A DNA stretch of 43,440 nucleotides from Clostridia bacterium. GTDB taxonomy: Bacteria > Bacillota > Clostridia > Christensenellales > Aristaeellaceae. Below, one piece after another: positions 33,401 through 41,186 of this stretch. The DNA lies in assembly GCA_017436605.1 (NCBI GenBank), contig JAFSCW010000027.1, forward strand, positions 1 to 43,440, read 5' to 3'. The translations under genes were made by a program, and so were the position numbers. The notes beneath the pieces were generated by a model, which did not search any database, was not told the DNA's origin, and worked only from the letters and a program-made list of their open reading frames with translations. Each line of letters opens with the position of its first letter. Positions within the stretch are counted from its first letter, which is position 1.

Positions 33401-34219
33401 CACGTCCTTCTTCCTCTCGCCGTAGACGTCCTTGCGGGTGTCGATGTACAGCTCGTACGCCGCCTTAATCGGCTCAGCGAATTCGCCGGTTTCGAACTGG
33501 AAATCGTCAATCGCGGTCAGGAAGGTCGTATGGCGGCAGTGATCGGACCAGTAGGTGTCGATTGCGCGCAGCTCGGTGATGGACGGATCACGCTTCTCGG
33601 TATCGCGGAAATAATCGCGGCAGAAGCACAGATCCTCCGCGCTCATCGCCATGCCCATGGAGCGGACCATGTTCTCCAGCGCCTTATCGTTCATGGTGAT
33701 AAAGCCTTCGATCACAGCGACGTCAGCGGGGACGTCGGCGGTCATCGCGAGGGTCTCCGGCTTTTCCATGGACGCGCGGCGGGACTCGACCGGGTTGATC
33801 AGATGGGCCGCAACCGCGTCCATCATCTGGCCCGTCACCTGCGCGCCTTCGACGGCATAGACCTTCGCGCAGGCGACCTTCGGGCGCGCTTCGTTCGGGC
33901 TGAGCAGCTGCAGGCACTGGCTGGCGCTGTCGGCGCGCTGATCATACTGGCCGGGCAGATATTCCACGGCAAGCAGATGCGCGTCCATCTCCGGAAGCAC
34001 CTCGTCATAAATCATATCGACATTCGGTTCGGAGAAGATGATGCCCTTTGCGCTCTCAAGCGCAGCCTCAGACAGGCCCTCCACATCATAACGCTGGAAA
34101 ACGCGCACGCGCTCAATCGCCTGCGTGCCGAGCACCTCACACAGTTCGCGGCACAGCTGCTGCGCAGAAACGTCATAGCCCGGACGCTTTTCTGCATAGA
34201 TTCTTTTAACCTGACTCAC
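30467..34219 (-). CDS. purL: Phosphoribosylformylglycinamidine synthase, long form with glutaminase domain
   Basis: This 1250-residue enzyme makes formylglycinamidine ribonucleotide from FGAR, ATP and glutamine in purine synthesis. The N-terminal half shows [24 protein letters not shown] residues around 215 ([10 protein letters not shown]), [28 protein letters not shown] near 335, and [22 protein letters not shown]. The C-terminal class I glutaminase domain (about 1000-1250) carries the nucleophile in [10 protein letters not shown], plus [10 protein letters not shown] and SHGEGRF. The fusion is typical of many Clostridia, whereas Bacillus has separate PurL, PurQ and PurS. The start is GTG at 34219, after GGAGGAGG by 6 bases. 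It appears monocistronic, with its own promoter. The other pur genes are not in the window. Confidence 0.97.
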   Translation of the reverse strand: [1250 protein letters not shown]

Positions 34220-34306
34220 GATAATCCTCCTCCGTGTATAAAGCGGAAAAATTATGGATACCTATTCGGGATGCCAAAGCATGTCTTATAAACAAGCACT
34301 ATTTTT

Positions 34307-34335
34307 ATTATAGCATCAAACACCACCCATTTCAA
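34307..34335 (-). promoter_or_regulatory. Sigma-A promoter of purL
   Basis: On the minus strand TTGAAA (34335-34330), a 17-base spacer and an extended TGC-TATAAT (-10 at 34312-34307) form a good promoter. The leader to the GTG is about 80 bases and shows no purine riboswitch that I can recognise. Confidence 0.8.
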
Positions 34336-34372
34336 TTATTCTCCGATTCTTTTCAGAAGTTGTACGGTTAAT

Positions 34373-34392
34373 TGTTCGCATTATGTCGAACA
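34373..34392. promoter_or_regulatory. TGTTCG-N8-CGAACA inverted repeat between purL and TraX-like gene (PurBox-like)
   Basis: The arms TGTTCG and CGAACA with flanking A/T resemble the CGAACATT core of Bacillus PurR boxes, but the half-sites are only 8 bases apart. It abuts the -35 of the TraX-like gene and lies 37 bases upstream of the purL -35. Confidence 0.5.
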
Positions 34393-34422
34393 TTGACAAC
34401 AAACCGTTTCATCGTATATCAT
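34393..34422 (+). promoter_or_regulatory. Promoter of the TraX-like gene
   Basis: TTGACA at 34393-34398 is followed after 18 bases by TATCAT at 34417-34422, or after 16 bases by TATATC. Confidence 0.6.
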
Positions 34423-34461
34423 ATATAAGCTATTGAATCCATACCGGAGAGGAGGAGGGTC

Positions 34462-35166
34462 ATGTCGTCGTTTTCGCTTCGTCTCCTTGCGATGCTCACC
34501 ATGTTCGTCGATCACGCCGGTCTTGCCCTGTTCCCCGGGCTCGGCGTGTTCCGCTGTATCGGCCGCCTCTCCTTCCCGCTGTATTGCTTTTTGCTGGTTC
34601 AGGGCTATATCCACACGCGGAACCTGCGCGCCTACGCGAGGCGGCTGCTTCTTCTGGCGCTTCTTTCCGAAATCCCGTTTGATCTGATGATCTTCGGCCG
34701 GATTTCCAGCGGCGCAGAGCAGAATGTGCTGTTCTCCCTGCTCCTCGGTCTCGGCGCAGTCTATGCGGCCGATACGCTTCGCGGCCGTCCGCTGCATGCC
34801 CTTCTCGCCGCCGCGACGCTGTGCATGGGCGCGATGGCCGCCCGGGTCAGCTACGGCTGGCTGGGCGTCGCGCTGTGTCTGGGCGCATATTACGCAGGCC
34901 CCGGCAAAGCGCAGCTTGCGCTTTCCTTCTTCTGCACGCTGCTCGTCTATTCGCTCAGTCTCCGGCTCTCCGGCGTCGCGCAGAGCTGGGTGCTGGTTTC
35001 GCTGTGCGCGCTTTTTTCCCTGCCGTTTCTTCTTGCCTATAACGGACGCAGAGGCGTCCGTCAGGCGTTTATTTCCTTCCTCTTCTATGCGGCGTATCCC
35101 CTTCATCTGCTTGCCCTCGTATACCTGCGCGCCCTGCGGATCATCCCGCCGTATTTCCTGCAGTGA
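34462..35166 (+). CDS. TraX family membrane protein
   Basis: This 234-residue protein has about eight hydrophobic segments and the TraX-type N-terminus LRLLAMLTMFVDHAGLALFP with a conserved DH, then IGRLSFPLYCFLLVQGY and LLLALLSEIPFDL. TraX acetylates F pilin in plasmid-bearing Enterobacteria. In Clostridia the chromosomal TraX-like proteins are of unknown role and are probably membrane acyltransferases. The ATG at 34462 is preceded by GGAGGAGG. The gene converges on an acyltransferase 3 gene; two acyltransferase-like membrane proteins side by side hint at envelope modification. Confidence 0.88.
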   Translation: MSSFSLRLLAMLTMFVDHAGLALFPGLGVFRCIGRLSFPLYCFLLVQGYIHTRNLRAYARRLLLLALLSEIPFDLMIFGRISSGAEQNVLFSLLLGLGAVYAADTLRGRPLHALLAAATLCMGAMAARVSYGWLGVALCLGAYYAGPGKAQLALSFFCTLLVYSLSLRLSGVAQSWVLVSLCALFSLPFLLAYNGRRGVRQAFISFLFYAAYPLHLLALVYLRALRIIPPYFLQ

Positions 35167-35191
35167 CGCCGCTTCTGTCGCGCCCAAACAG

Positions 35192-35223
35192 AAAAAGCTC
35201 CCTCCCCGTTCGGGGAAAGAGCT
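35192..35223 (-). terminator. Terminator after acyltransferase gene
   Basis: AGCTC-CCCC stem with an internal loop (35196-35223, GTTC loop) is followed on the minus strand by CTTTTTCTG. It belongs to the convergent minus-strand gene. Confidence 0.7.
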
Positions 35224-35232
35224 GAAATCCAG

Positions 35233-35259
35233 AGCGTCCGGACAATCCGGCGCTTTTTT
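35233..35259 (+). terminator. Terminator after TraX-like gene
   Basis: AGCGTCCGGA pairs with TCCGG-CGCT (loop CAA), followed by TTTTTT on the plus strand. Together with the hairpin at 35196-35223 this forms a back-to-back pair, one for each convergent gene. Confidence 0.75.
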
Positions 35260-35260
35260 G

Positions 35261-36292
35261 TTATGCGCGCTTTTGGCGCATCCGGTCCACGCATATCCAA
35301 AGCTGCTGATGCGCCAGATGAAACAGCCAGCCGGCGAGGATCACAATCGGAATGGTGATCACGTTGATGGCCAGATAGCTGACGCGCCCCTCAAGAAAGG
35401 AATACATCCTGATATACAGCCATTGATGGCAGCAGTACAATTCCAGCGTAAACGTGCCGACAAAGCGCAGCAGCCCCATGAACGGCCTGGCGATTCTGCC
35501 CGCCGCGCCGCCCTCCAGCAGCGCAAACAGACCCGCCAGCAAAAAGCACAGCGGCACCGCGCAGAACGCCGAGCCGGCGAAAAGCGCCTGAGGAATCGCC
35601 TGCACAAGGCCCTTGGTGCCCGCCCTCATCAGCAGAAAGCCTGCGGCCACGCCCACCAGGCAAAGCGCCCAATGCTCGGGGTGCATCTTCATGTCCCGCT
35701 CCCTGCCCGCCTCGCCGAACCACACGCCAAGCAGGAACGAAGGAAGCCGATTGTAGAATGTCCACAGGTCGCTGCGCATGGTCTCGCGCAGCAGCAGCGC
35801 CCCGCACAGCCAGACGATCAGCATGCAGCCGGTCGCCGCCGTCTTGTCCCTTGCCCGGCAAAGCAGCGCATGATAGGCGGGAAACAGCGCATACAGCACC
35901 AGAATCGCCGGAATGAACCACAGCAGCGCCTGAAAGTCCTCCGTCACGAACACCACGCCCGTCGCATAGCGCAGAATCTTTCCATATTCCCACCGGCCGT
36001 GGATCGCATGCGCGGCAAGCATGACCCAATACGGCACGAGGATGCGGCGCAGCCGGCCGGCATAGAATTCGCGGAGCGTCTTTTTGCGGATGGCATAGGT
36101 CAGCCCCATGCCGGAGAGAAAAAAGAAGAAGTCCACGCCTATCAGGCCGTTCCATTTGATGAAATTCTCAACCGCGCCGAGGAACGGGCGGTTGGGGACG
36201 ATCAGCAGCCAGCAATGAAACACCACGATCCACAGCTGCGCAAAGCCCATCAGCGCGCCCCTGTACCGGCTCAGAAGCCGCGTCGCGTTCAT
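35261..36292 (-). CDS. Acyltransferase 3 family membrane protein
   Basis: This 343-residue protein has about ten hydrophobic segments and the features of family 3 acyltransferases (O-antigen and peptidoglycan O-acetylases): an early H28 in VVFHCWLL, and RLRRILVPYWVML near residue 83. These enzymes acylate sugars of the cell envelope. I chose the ATG at 36292, 7 bases after AAGGGGG; a TTG at 36298 would add two residues. uppP ends 13 bases upstream, so the two genes are probably co-transcribed. The acceptor sugar is unknown. Confidence 0.9.
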   Translation of the reverse strand: MNATRLLSRYRGALMGFAQLWIVVFHCWLLIVPNRPFLGAVENFIKWNGLIGVDFFFFLSGMGLTYAIRKKTLREFYAGRLRRILVPYWVMLAAHAIHGRWEYGKILRYATGVVFVTEDFQALLWFIPAILVLYALFPAYHALLCRARDKTAATGCMLIVWLCGALLLRETMRSDLWTFYNRLPSFLLGVWFGEAGRERDMKMHPEHWALCLVGVAAGFLLMRAGTKGLVQAIPQALFAGSAFCAVPLCFLLAGLFALLEGGAAGRIARPFMGLLRFVGTFTLELYCCHQWLYIRMYSFLEGRVSYLAINVITIPIVILAGWLFHLAHQQLWICVDRMRQKRA

Positions 36293-36304
36293 AGGCAATC
36301 CCCC

Positions 36305-37144
36305 TTATCTGAGCAGGAAATACACCGCGACCAGCGCGCCCAGCGCGATGCGGTACCAGCCGAAGGCCGTGAAGCTGTGGCGCTTGATATAGCCGATAAA
36401 CGTCCTGATCGCCACGATGGAGACGACAAATGCCGTCGCGCAGCCCACCAGCAGGATCATCAGCTCCGCCGCCGTAAAGCTCAGGCCGAACTTGAGAATC
36501 TTCAGCAGGCTCGCGCCCGCCATCGTCGGAATCGACATGAAGAAGCTGAACTCGCTCGCCGCCGCGCGGGAGCAGCCCATCAGGATGCCGCCCAGAATCG
36601 TCGCGCCGGAGCGGCTCGTTCCCGGAACGAGCGAGAGCACCTGGAACAGGCCAATCAGCAGCGCCGTGCGCATGTCGATCAGCTCGGCGCTCTGAATACG
36701 CGCGCGTCTGTTCGTCTGCCTGCGTTCGATCAAGATAAACGCCGCGCCATAAAGCACCAGCATCGCCGCAACGACCGGCGCATTGTGCAGGTGCGCGTCC
36801 ATCCAGTCGTCAAACGGAATCCCGACCAGCGCGCTGGGCAGAATCGCCACGACGACGCGAAGCCAGAGCCCGACCGTATCCATCTTCACCCACGAAAGCA
36901 GGCCGCCGTCCTTATGCCCGCGGACAAACGGCCAGAGCTTGGGAAAATACAGCACGACGACGGCGAGAATTGCGCCGAGCTGGATGACGACATTGAACAT
37001 CTCCTTGAAGGCGTCGCTCATCTGAAGCCGGACAAACTCATCGAGCAGAATCATATGGCCTGTCGAGCTGATCGGCAGCCATTCCGTCACGCCTTCGACC
37101 ACACCGAAAAGCACAGCCTTCAGCGTTTCCATCATCAGGTTCAT
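36305..37144 (-). CDS. uppP: Undecaprenyl-diphosphatase UppP (BacA)
   Basis: This 279-residue membrane enzyme hydrolyses undecaprenyl diphosphate to the monophosphate, recycling the lipid carrier of cell-wall synthesis, and also gives bacitracin tolerance. Two signature motifs are present: EGVTEWLPISSTGHMIL near residue 17 and VPGTSRSGATILGG near 165. About eight hydrophobic segments and normal length support it. The ATG at 37144 has AGAGGT 5 bases upstream. The acyltransferase 3 gene follows directly. Confidence 0.97.
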   Translation of the reverse strand: MNLMMETLKAVLFGVVEGVTEWLPISSTGHMILLDEFVRLQMSDAFKEMFNVVIQLGAILAVVVLYFPKLWPFVRGHKDGGLLSWVKMDTVGLWLRVVVAILPSALVGIPFDDWMDAHLHNAPVVAAMLVLYGAAFILIERRQTNRRARIQSAELIDMRTALLIGLFQVLSLVPGTSRSGATILGGILMGCSRAAASEFSFFMSIPTMAGASLLKILKFGLSFTAAELMILLVGCATAFVVSIVAIRTFIGYIKRHSFTAFGWYRIALGALVAVYFLLR

Positions 37145-37195
37145 CGGTTACCTCTTTCCCGGGACGATCACGCCCGCATCCTTATTCAAAACGGA

Positions 37196-37993
37196 TTAAA
37201 ACTCGAAATCCTCCGCACTGCGCACGGAAAGCCTTGCAGGCCGCTCCGGCTGCTTCGCCGCCTCCCGCTGAAGCGCCTCGCGCTCTCTCGCCTGTCTCTC
37301 CTGCGCGTATTCCGCTTTGGCGCGCATGCGCTGCATCAGCTGCTGCAGCGGCGCCATGGCGGCAAGATCGCGCGCGAGGATATCCGCCATCTGATGTGTA
37401 TGCAGCGCGGCCCATTCCTCCTGCGTTCCCTCGTGCTCCATGCCGAAACCTTTTTTGACATACAGAAAGCGCAGATCCTCCGGCACATCGTCCGGCACGG
37501 CGATTTTCTTGTAGCTTTCCCCGTAGATGCTGAAATCGCTCCGGATCCGGGAATGGGCAAACGCCTCGCGCACCTCGTCCGGATTTTCCCGGATCGTCAG
37601 GCGCAGCGCATCCATCAGCGGCTTATCCGTGCTGTAGCAGCCGCAGCCCCAGGAAAGCCAGTCCGGCCCAAAGCCCCAGTACATGCCAAAGCCCTCGCTG
37701 CGTCTTTCGGCAGGATAGCGCCATCCGAGCCAGACATGATCCCGGAAGGGCGATTTATCCTTGGTAAAGCGCGTATCCCGGCGGATGCGCGACATCGTGC
37801 GCCCCGGCCTCGTATCGAGCTTGGGATCGATCAGCTGAACGACGGGCGCCACCTCATCGCACAGAGCGCGCAGCGGCTTTTTGACATGCTCCTCGTAGCG
37901 CTGGCGGTTGTTTTCATAAAAGGTCTGATTGTTATTGAAGCGGATGTCGCTGAGAAAATCCAGCGCCTCCTGCGAAAATCCATGAAATGCCAT
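37196..37993 (-). CDS. DUF2461 family protein
   Basis: This 265-residue soluble protein matches the DUF2461/TIGR02453 family: FSQEALDFLSDIRFNNNQTFYENNRQRYEEHVKKPLRAL at the start, PGRTMSRIRRDTRFTKDKSPFRDHVWLGW in the middle, and YWGFGPDWLSWGCGCY. No biochemical role is established for the family to my knowledge. The C-terminus is charged and helical (about 215-265). The ATG at 37993 has AAGGAGG 4 bases upstream, close but strong. It lies 51 bases before uppP and may lead that operon. Confidence 0.9.
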   Translation of the reverse strand: MAFHGFSQEALDFLSDIRFNNNQTFYENNRQRYEEHVKKPLRALCDEVAPVVQLIDPKLDTRPGRTMSRIRRDTRFTKDKSPFRDHVWLGWRYPAERRSEGFGMYWGFGPDWLSWGCGCYSTDKPLMDALRLTIRENPDEVREAFAHSRIRSDFSIYGESYKKIAVPDDVPEDLRFLYVKKGFGMEHEGTQEEWAALHTHQMADILARDLAAMAPLQQLMQRMRAKAEYAQERQAREREALQREAAKQPERPARLSVRSAEDFEF

Positions 37994-38014
37994 AATGCCT
38001 CCTTATCGGGCCTC

Positions 38015-38043
38015 ATTATATCATGCACATCTGTCCGATTCAA
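38015..38043 (-). promoter_or_regulatory. Promoter of the DUF2461-uppP-acyltransferase group
   Basis: TTGAAT (38043-38038), a 17-base spacer and TATAAT (38020-38015), with TGA before the -10, form a good sigma-A promoter on the minus strand. Confidence 0.75.
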
Positions 38044-38106
38044 GCCGCAAAAGCGGCCAATGACCCGTCCGTACCGCAGCGCGGTTTTTCCCCTCCAGCA
38101 CACAGG

Positions 38107-38136
38107 AAAAGCCGCCGGATCAAATCCGGCGGCTTT
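38107..38136 (-). terminator. Terminator after the CARDB-like membrane protein gene
   Basis: AAAGCCGCCGGAT (38108-38120) pairs perfectly with ATCCGGCGGCTTT (38124-38136), loop CAA. On the minus strand it is followed by TTTTCC and starts 5 bases after the stop. Confidence 0.85.
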
Positions 38137-38141
38137 GCAGC

Positions 38142-40526
38142 TTACTCGAACAGGTCGTCCTCAGCGTCGTCCGCATATTCGATTTCCTCGAACATGTCGT
38201 CCTCGTCCTTATTTTTTTCCTTGCGTCCGAAGAGGAAGTTCTTCTTTTTCTTCATCGGCTTGATCTCGCCGCGCGTCTGACCCTTATGGCTCTTCCTGAA
38301 ATTGTCCTCGCGCTGCTCCGCGGTGCGGATCTCTTCGATCTGGCCGCGGCTGATGCGGATGGTCGCCTCTTCCGCCTTCGGCTCCTCAGCCTTGACTTCG
38401 GGCGTCTTTTCCTTCTTCTCCAGCCTGGTGAGCTCTTCTTCGATGTTCCTGCGCGGCTCGGCCTTACGGACGTCCGCCTTCGGCGCTTCCTTCGCAGGCT
38501 CGGCAGTCTTCTTCTGCGCCGCCTGCTCCTCCTGAATCTCCTTCTCCATCTGAATCTTGCCGAAGATTCGGGTCTGAGAATCGTCCACCTTGCCCTGCGC
38601 AACAAATTCCGGGCGCTGATCGACCGGCGCAACGCGCAGCGTTTCATCCGTCGGGATCTCCTGCACGGCGCGGCGGCGGCGGTTTTCCTCGTTCACCTGG
38701 CGCATCGCATCCTTGGCCGGCGTCGCGGATACGGCCTGCGCGCTCTGCTTCCTGGCGGAAGCTTCCGTCATGCGGCTCGCTTCCTCCTCCGTCAGTTCGC
38801 TGACGGGGACGATCGCCTCATCCTTCAGGGCTTCCTTCCTGCCCTTTCCGGCCTTCTTATCCTGCTTTGCGTCTTCCTTGCGCTCCGGCGCATTTCTGCG
38901 GCGGCGAACGACGCCTCTGTGGTTGCGCACGTCCGGCGTACGCTCGATGGTATCAATCGCCTGCTCCATGCGCTTTTTGCGCTTCGCGCTGCTCACGCCG
39001 CTGACCGTCAGAATCGCGATAATCGCAGCGGCCAGCGCGGCGGCGACGCCGTAAAGCACATTCAGGTTCACATGCTCGGAAATGATTTCACCGAGGGTCG
39101 GCGCCGGGGTCGCAGTCGGCACCGGGGTCGGCGTCGGCGGGACAGGCGTCGGGGTCGGCACGGCGGTCGGCGTCGGGGTCGGCGCCAGATAGCCGATTTC
39201 AAGGATGTTGGAGGCGTAGCTCTTCTCTACGCCGGCGCCGTCGCGGCCGGAGACCTCGAACTGGAACTTGCCGGCGATGCTCGTCTCCAGATCAAAAACG
39301 ACGGTGCGGCTTTCGCCCGCCGGAAGAGACGGGATCTTCGCCACGGTCGTGCCCGCCTGAAGGATGGTCAGGTTCGTCGCATCGTACTCGCCGATGTTCT
39401 CAACCACCACGCCAAAGCGCAATACAGCCGGTTCGCTGTGGATGACGTCGGCGGCGCTGTCAGCCATGACGTTCAGAATCAGCGCATTGGTCGCATCCTG
39501 CGTCGTGATCTCCAGCTCGGAGGACACCACGCCGACGGTCTCGCCGCTTTCATCCGTGCCGGAAACGGAAGCGGTCAGCACCGCATCCTGCGCGCTCCAG
39601 AGCACCTCCTGCTCATAGGAAGCGCCGGGCGCCAGCTCCACGCCGGAAACGGCAGCCGTGCCGTCGCTGAGCATGACGTTCAGGCCGGAATAGGCATGAT
39701 CGCCCGTATTCTTGAGCGCAAGCTGCAGCGGCAGCTTCTCGCCCGGGTATACGTTCTTGCTGTTTTCGGCGGTCAGCTCGATCTCCAGGCCGTCCTCGGC
39801 CACGGTGATCGTCTTGCGCGCCATATCGGAAATGGTCAGGCTCTTTTTCGCATTGGCCGCCTGATAGGTGATCGACGGCTTGCTCACCAGCTCCTTGCTG
39901 CCCATGGTGAACGAATCGGTGAGGGTCACCTTCTCGCCCACGGACAAAGAAGCGGCGGTAAGCTCCTCCTTGCTGACGCCATCGTTTTCAATGACGATGT
40001 TGCGCAGCTCGACATTGCCGGTGTTGGAGAGCGTATAGGAGAGCGTAACCGTCTGTCCCTCGCGTGCGCTGACGGGAGAAACGCTGTACGTCGCAGTCAG
40101 GCGCGGCGCAGCTTCCTCGGTCTGGATCGTCACGGGAACGGTGCGGGTCGTCTCGGTCGGTCCGTTGGCGGTATCGACGGTGTACCTGATATAGTACTTG
40201 ATCTTGCCCTCGTCGATCTGATCGCGCGTCACGTTCCACTTTCCGGTATACGTCACGCTCTGTTCGCCCTTCAGGCCGCTGTATTTCTGAACAGAGATGC
40301 CTTCCGGATTAAAGAGGGTGATCTCCTCTTCCATATCCGTCTGGCTGCTGTTGTAAACCTTGATGGTGATGGAAACCTCCTGTTCGGAGATCACCGACTG
40401 CGGCTCGCTGAGCGAAGAGACACGGATCGGATCCGCATCCGCCATCGCGCCGCCGCACAAAAACAGCATGAGCACGGTCATGACCAGCGCCAAAGCGCTG
40501 CGGATGCTTCTTGAGCGATTGTCCAT
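38142..40526 (-). CDS. Large type I membrane protein with CARDB-like repeats and charged cytoplasmic tail
   Basis: This 794-residue protein has a signal peptide (1-30), then about 410 residues of beta-sandwich repeats like CARDB or NPCBM-associated NEW3 domains (TVTLSYTLSNTGNVEL, KLPLQLALKNTGDHAYSGL, LRFGVVVENIGEYDATNLTI). A PT/PV-rich linker (about 445-482) follows, then one membrane segment (about 490-512), and a cytoplasmic tail of about 280 residues rich in Lys, Glu, Arg and Ala. It ends with an acidic EDDMFEEIEYADDAEDDLFE stretch. The tail may link the envelope to cytoplasmic partners. The start at 40526 is chosen for the signal peptide; no ribosome site lies directly upstream, but GGGAGG sits before a hairpin (40538-40554). 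I know of no named function. Confidence 0.8.
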   Translation of the reverse strand: MDNRSRSIRSALALVMTVLMLFLCGGAMADADPIRVSSLSEPQSVISEQEVSITIKVYNSSQTDMEEEITLFNPEGISVQKYSGLKGEQSVTYTGKWNVTRDQIDEGKIKYYIRYTVDTANGPTETTRTVPVTIQTEEAAPRLTATYSVSPVSAREGQTVTLSYTLSNTGNVELRNIVIENDGVSKEELTAASLSVGEKVTLTDSFTMGSKELVSKPSITYQAANAKKSLTISDMARKTITVAEDGLEIELTAENSKNVYPGEKLPLQLALKNTGDHAYSGLNVMLSDGTAAVSGVELAPGASYEQEVLWSAQDAVLTASVSGTDESGETVGVVSSELEITTQDATNALILNVMADSAADVIHSEPAVLRFGVVVENIGEYDATNLTILQAGTTVAKIPSLPAGESRTVVFDLETSIAGKFQFEVSGRDGAGVEKSYASNILEIGYLAPTPTPTAVPTPTPVPPTPTPVPTATPAPTLGEIISEHVNLNVLYGVAAALAAAIIAILTVSGVSSAKRKKRMEQAIDTIERTPDVRNHRGVVRRRRNAPERKEDAKQDKKAGKGRKEALKDEAIVPVSELTEEEASRMTEASARKQSAQAVSATPAKDAMRQVNEENRRRRAVQEIPTDETLRVAPVDQRPEFVAQGKVDDSQTRIFGKIQMEKEIQEEQAAQKKTAEPAKEAPKADVRKAEPRRNIEEELTRLEKKEKTPEVKAEEPKAEEATIRISRGQIEEIRTAEQREDNFRKSHKGQTRGEIKPMKKKKNFLFGRKEKNKDEDDMFEEIEYADDAEDDLFE

Positions 40527-40537
40527 TCTTACGTTCA

Positions 40538-40554
40538 GGGCCGGATTCCGGCCC
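40538..40554. promoter_or_regulatory. GGGCCGGA-T-TCCGGCCC hairpin between ribosome site and start
   Basis: This perfect palindrome lies between GGGAGG (about 40558-40564 on the minus strand) and the ATG at 40526. Folding would bring the ribosome site closer to the start, so it may control translation. Confidence 0.55.
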
Positions 40555-40623
40555 CTTCCTCCCTTCCCCGGCAGAGAAATCCGCCGATCTATGTCGAAAG
40601 CGTACACACATCCACTTTGGTTT

Positions 40624-40652
40624 ATTGTATTCGATTCCTGCGCTTCTGTCAA
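40624..40652 (-). promoter_or_regulatory. Sigma-A promoter of the CARDB-like membrane protein gene
   Basis: TTGACA (40652-40647), 17 bases, TACAAT (40629-40624) on the minus strand. The leader is about 90 bases and contains the hairpin at 40538-40554. Confidence 0.85.
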
Positions 40653-40682
40653 GTATCGTCGCATTTTGACAAATCATTCGTT

Positions 40683-41186
40683 TTATACCAGAAAACCAGC
40701 TGCAGCAAGCCCTACCGCATAGGCCGCAAGCGAAACGGGCAGCGCATAGCGCGCGCTTTTGACGCCCGCCGCGCCCATATACAAAGCGCCGGTAAAGAGA
40801 ATCGTCTCGTTCGCGCCGCATACGACGCATGCCAGCCGCCCGGCCCGGCTATCCGGCCCGCAGGCTTCCAGCACGCTGGCGACGAGCGACAGCGCCGCCG
40901 AGCCCGACAGCGGCCTCAGCAGCGCAATGGGCGCAATCTCCCGCGGAAGGCCGAGCAGCGACAGCACCGGCGCGAGAAATCCGCACAGCGCATCCAGCAC
41001 GCCCGTCTCCCGCAGGAGCGATGAGGCGGAAAGGATCGCGCACAGATACGGCGCCATATGAAGCAGCGTGATCAGGCCCTCCTTCGCCCCGCGGACAAAC
41101 GCGCTGTATACGTCAATGCGCGCGCGCATTCCCGTCAGCACCACCAGCACCACCAGCGACGGCAGAATCACAGACGAATCAGCCAC
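40683..41186 (-). CDS. spmB: Spore maturation protein B
   Basis: This 167-residue membrane protein belongs to the SpmB/gate-domain family, with PLSGSAALSLVASVLEACGPDS and CGANETILFTGALYMGAAGVKSARYALP. SpmA and SpmB act in the mother cell on spore-core dehydration in Bacillus. The start is GTG at 41186, after AAGGAG by 8 bases; a TTG at 41207 would overlap that site. It overlaps spmA by 8 bases, which indicates coupled translation. Confidence 0.93.
   Translation of the reverse strand: MADSSVILPSLVVLVVLTGMRARIDVYSAFVRGAKEGLITLLHMAPYLCAILSASSLLRETGVLDALCGFLAPVLSLLGLPREIAPIALLRPLSGSAALSLVASVLEACGPDSRAGRLACVVCGANETILFTGALYMGAAGVKSARYALPVSLAAYAVGLAAAGFLV

Noticed and set aside
30557..34291. Plus-strand open frame of 1244 residues
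   Set aside because: It is antisense to purL, which has all family motifs; GC-rich DNA commonly gives such long antisense frames.
34220..34306. Possible purine riboswitch before purL
   Set aside because: The leader is about 80 bases, and I could not find the three-way junction signature of purine riboswitches.
34724..38263. Plus-strand open frame of 1179 residues
   Set aside because: It runs through TraX, acyltransferase, uppP and DUF2461 genes in the wrong frame or strand; its Arg/His/Gln-rich composition is not protein-like.
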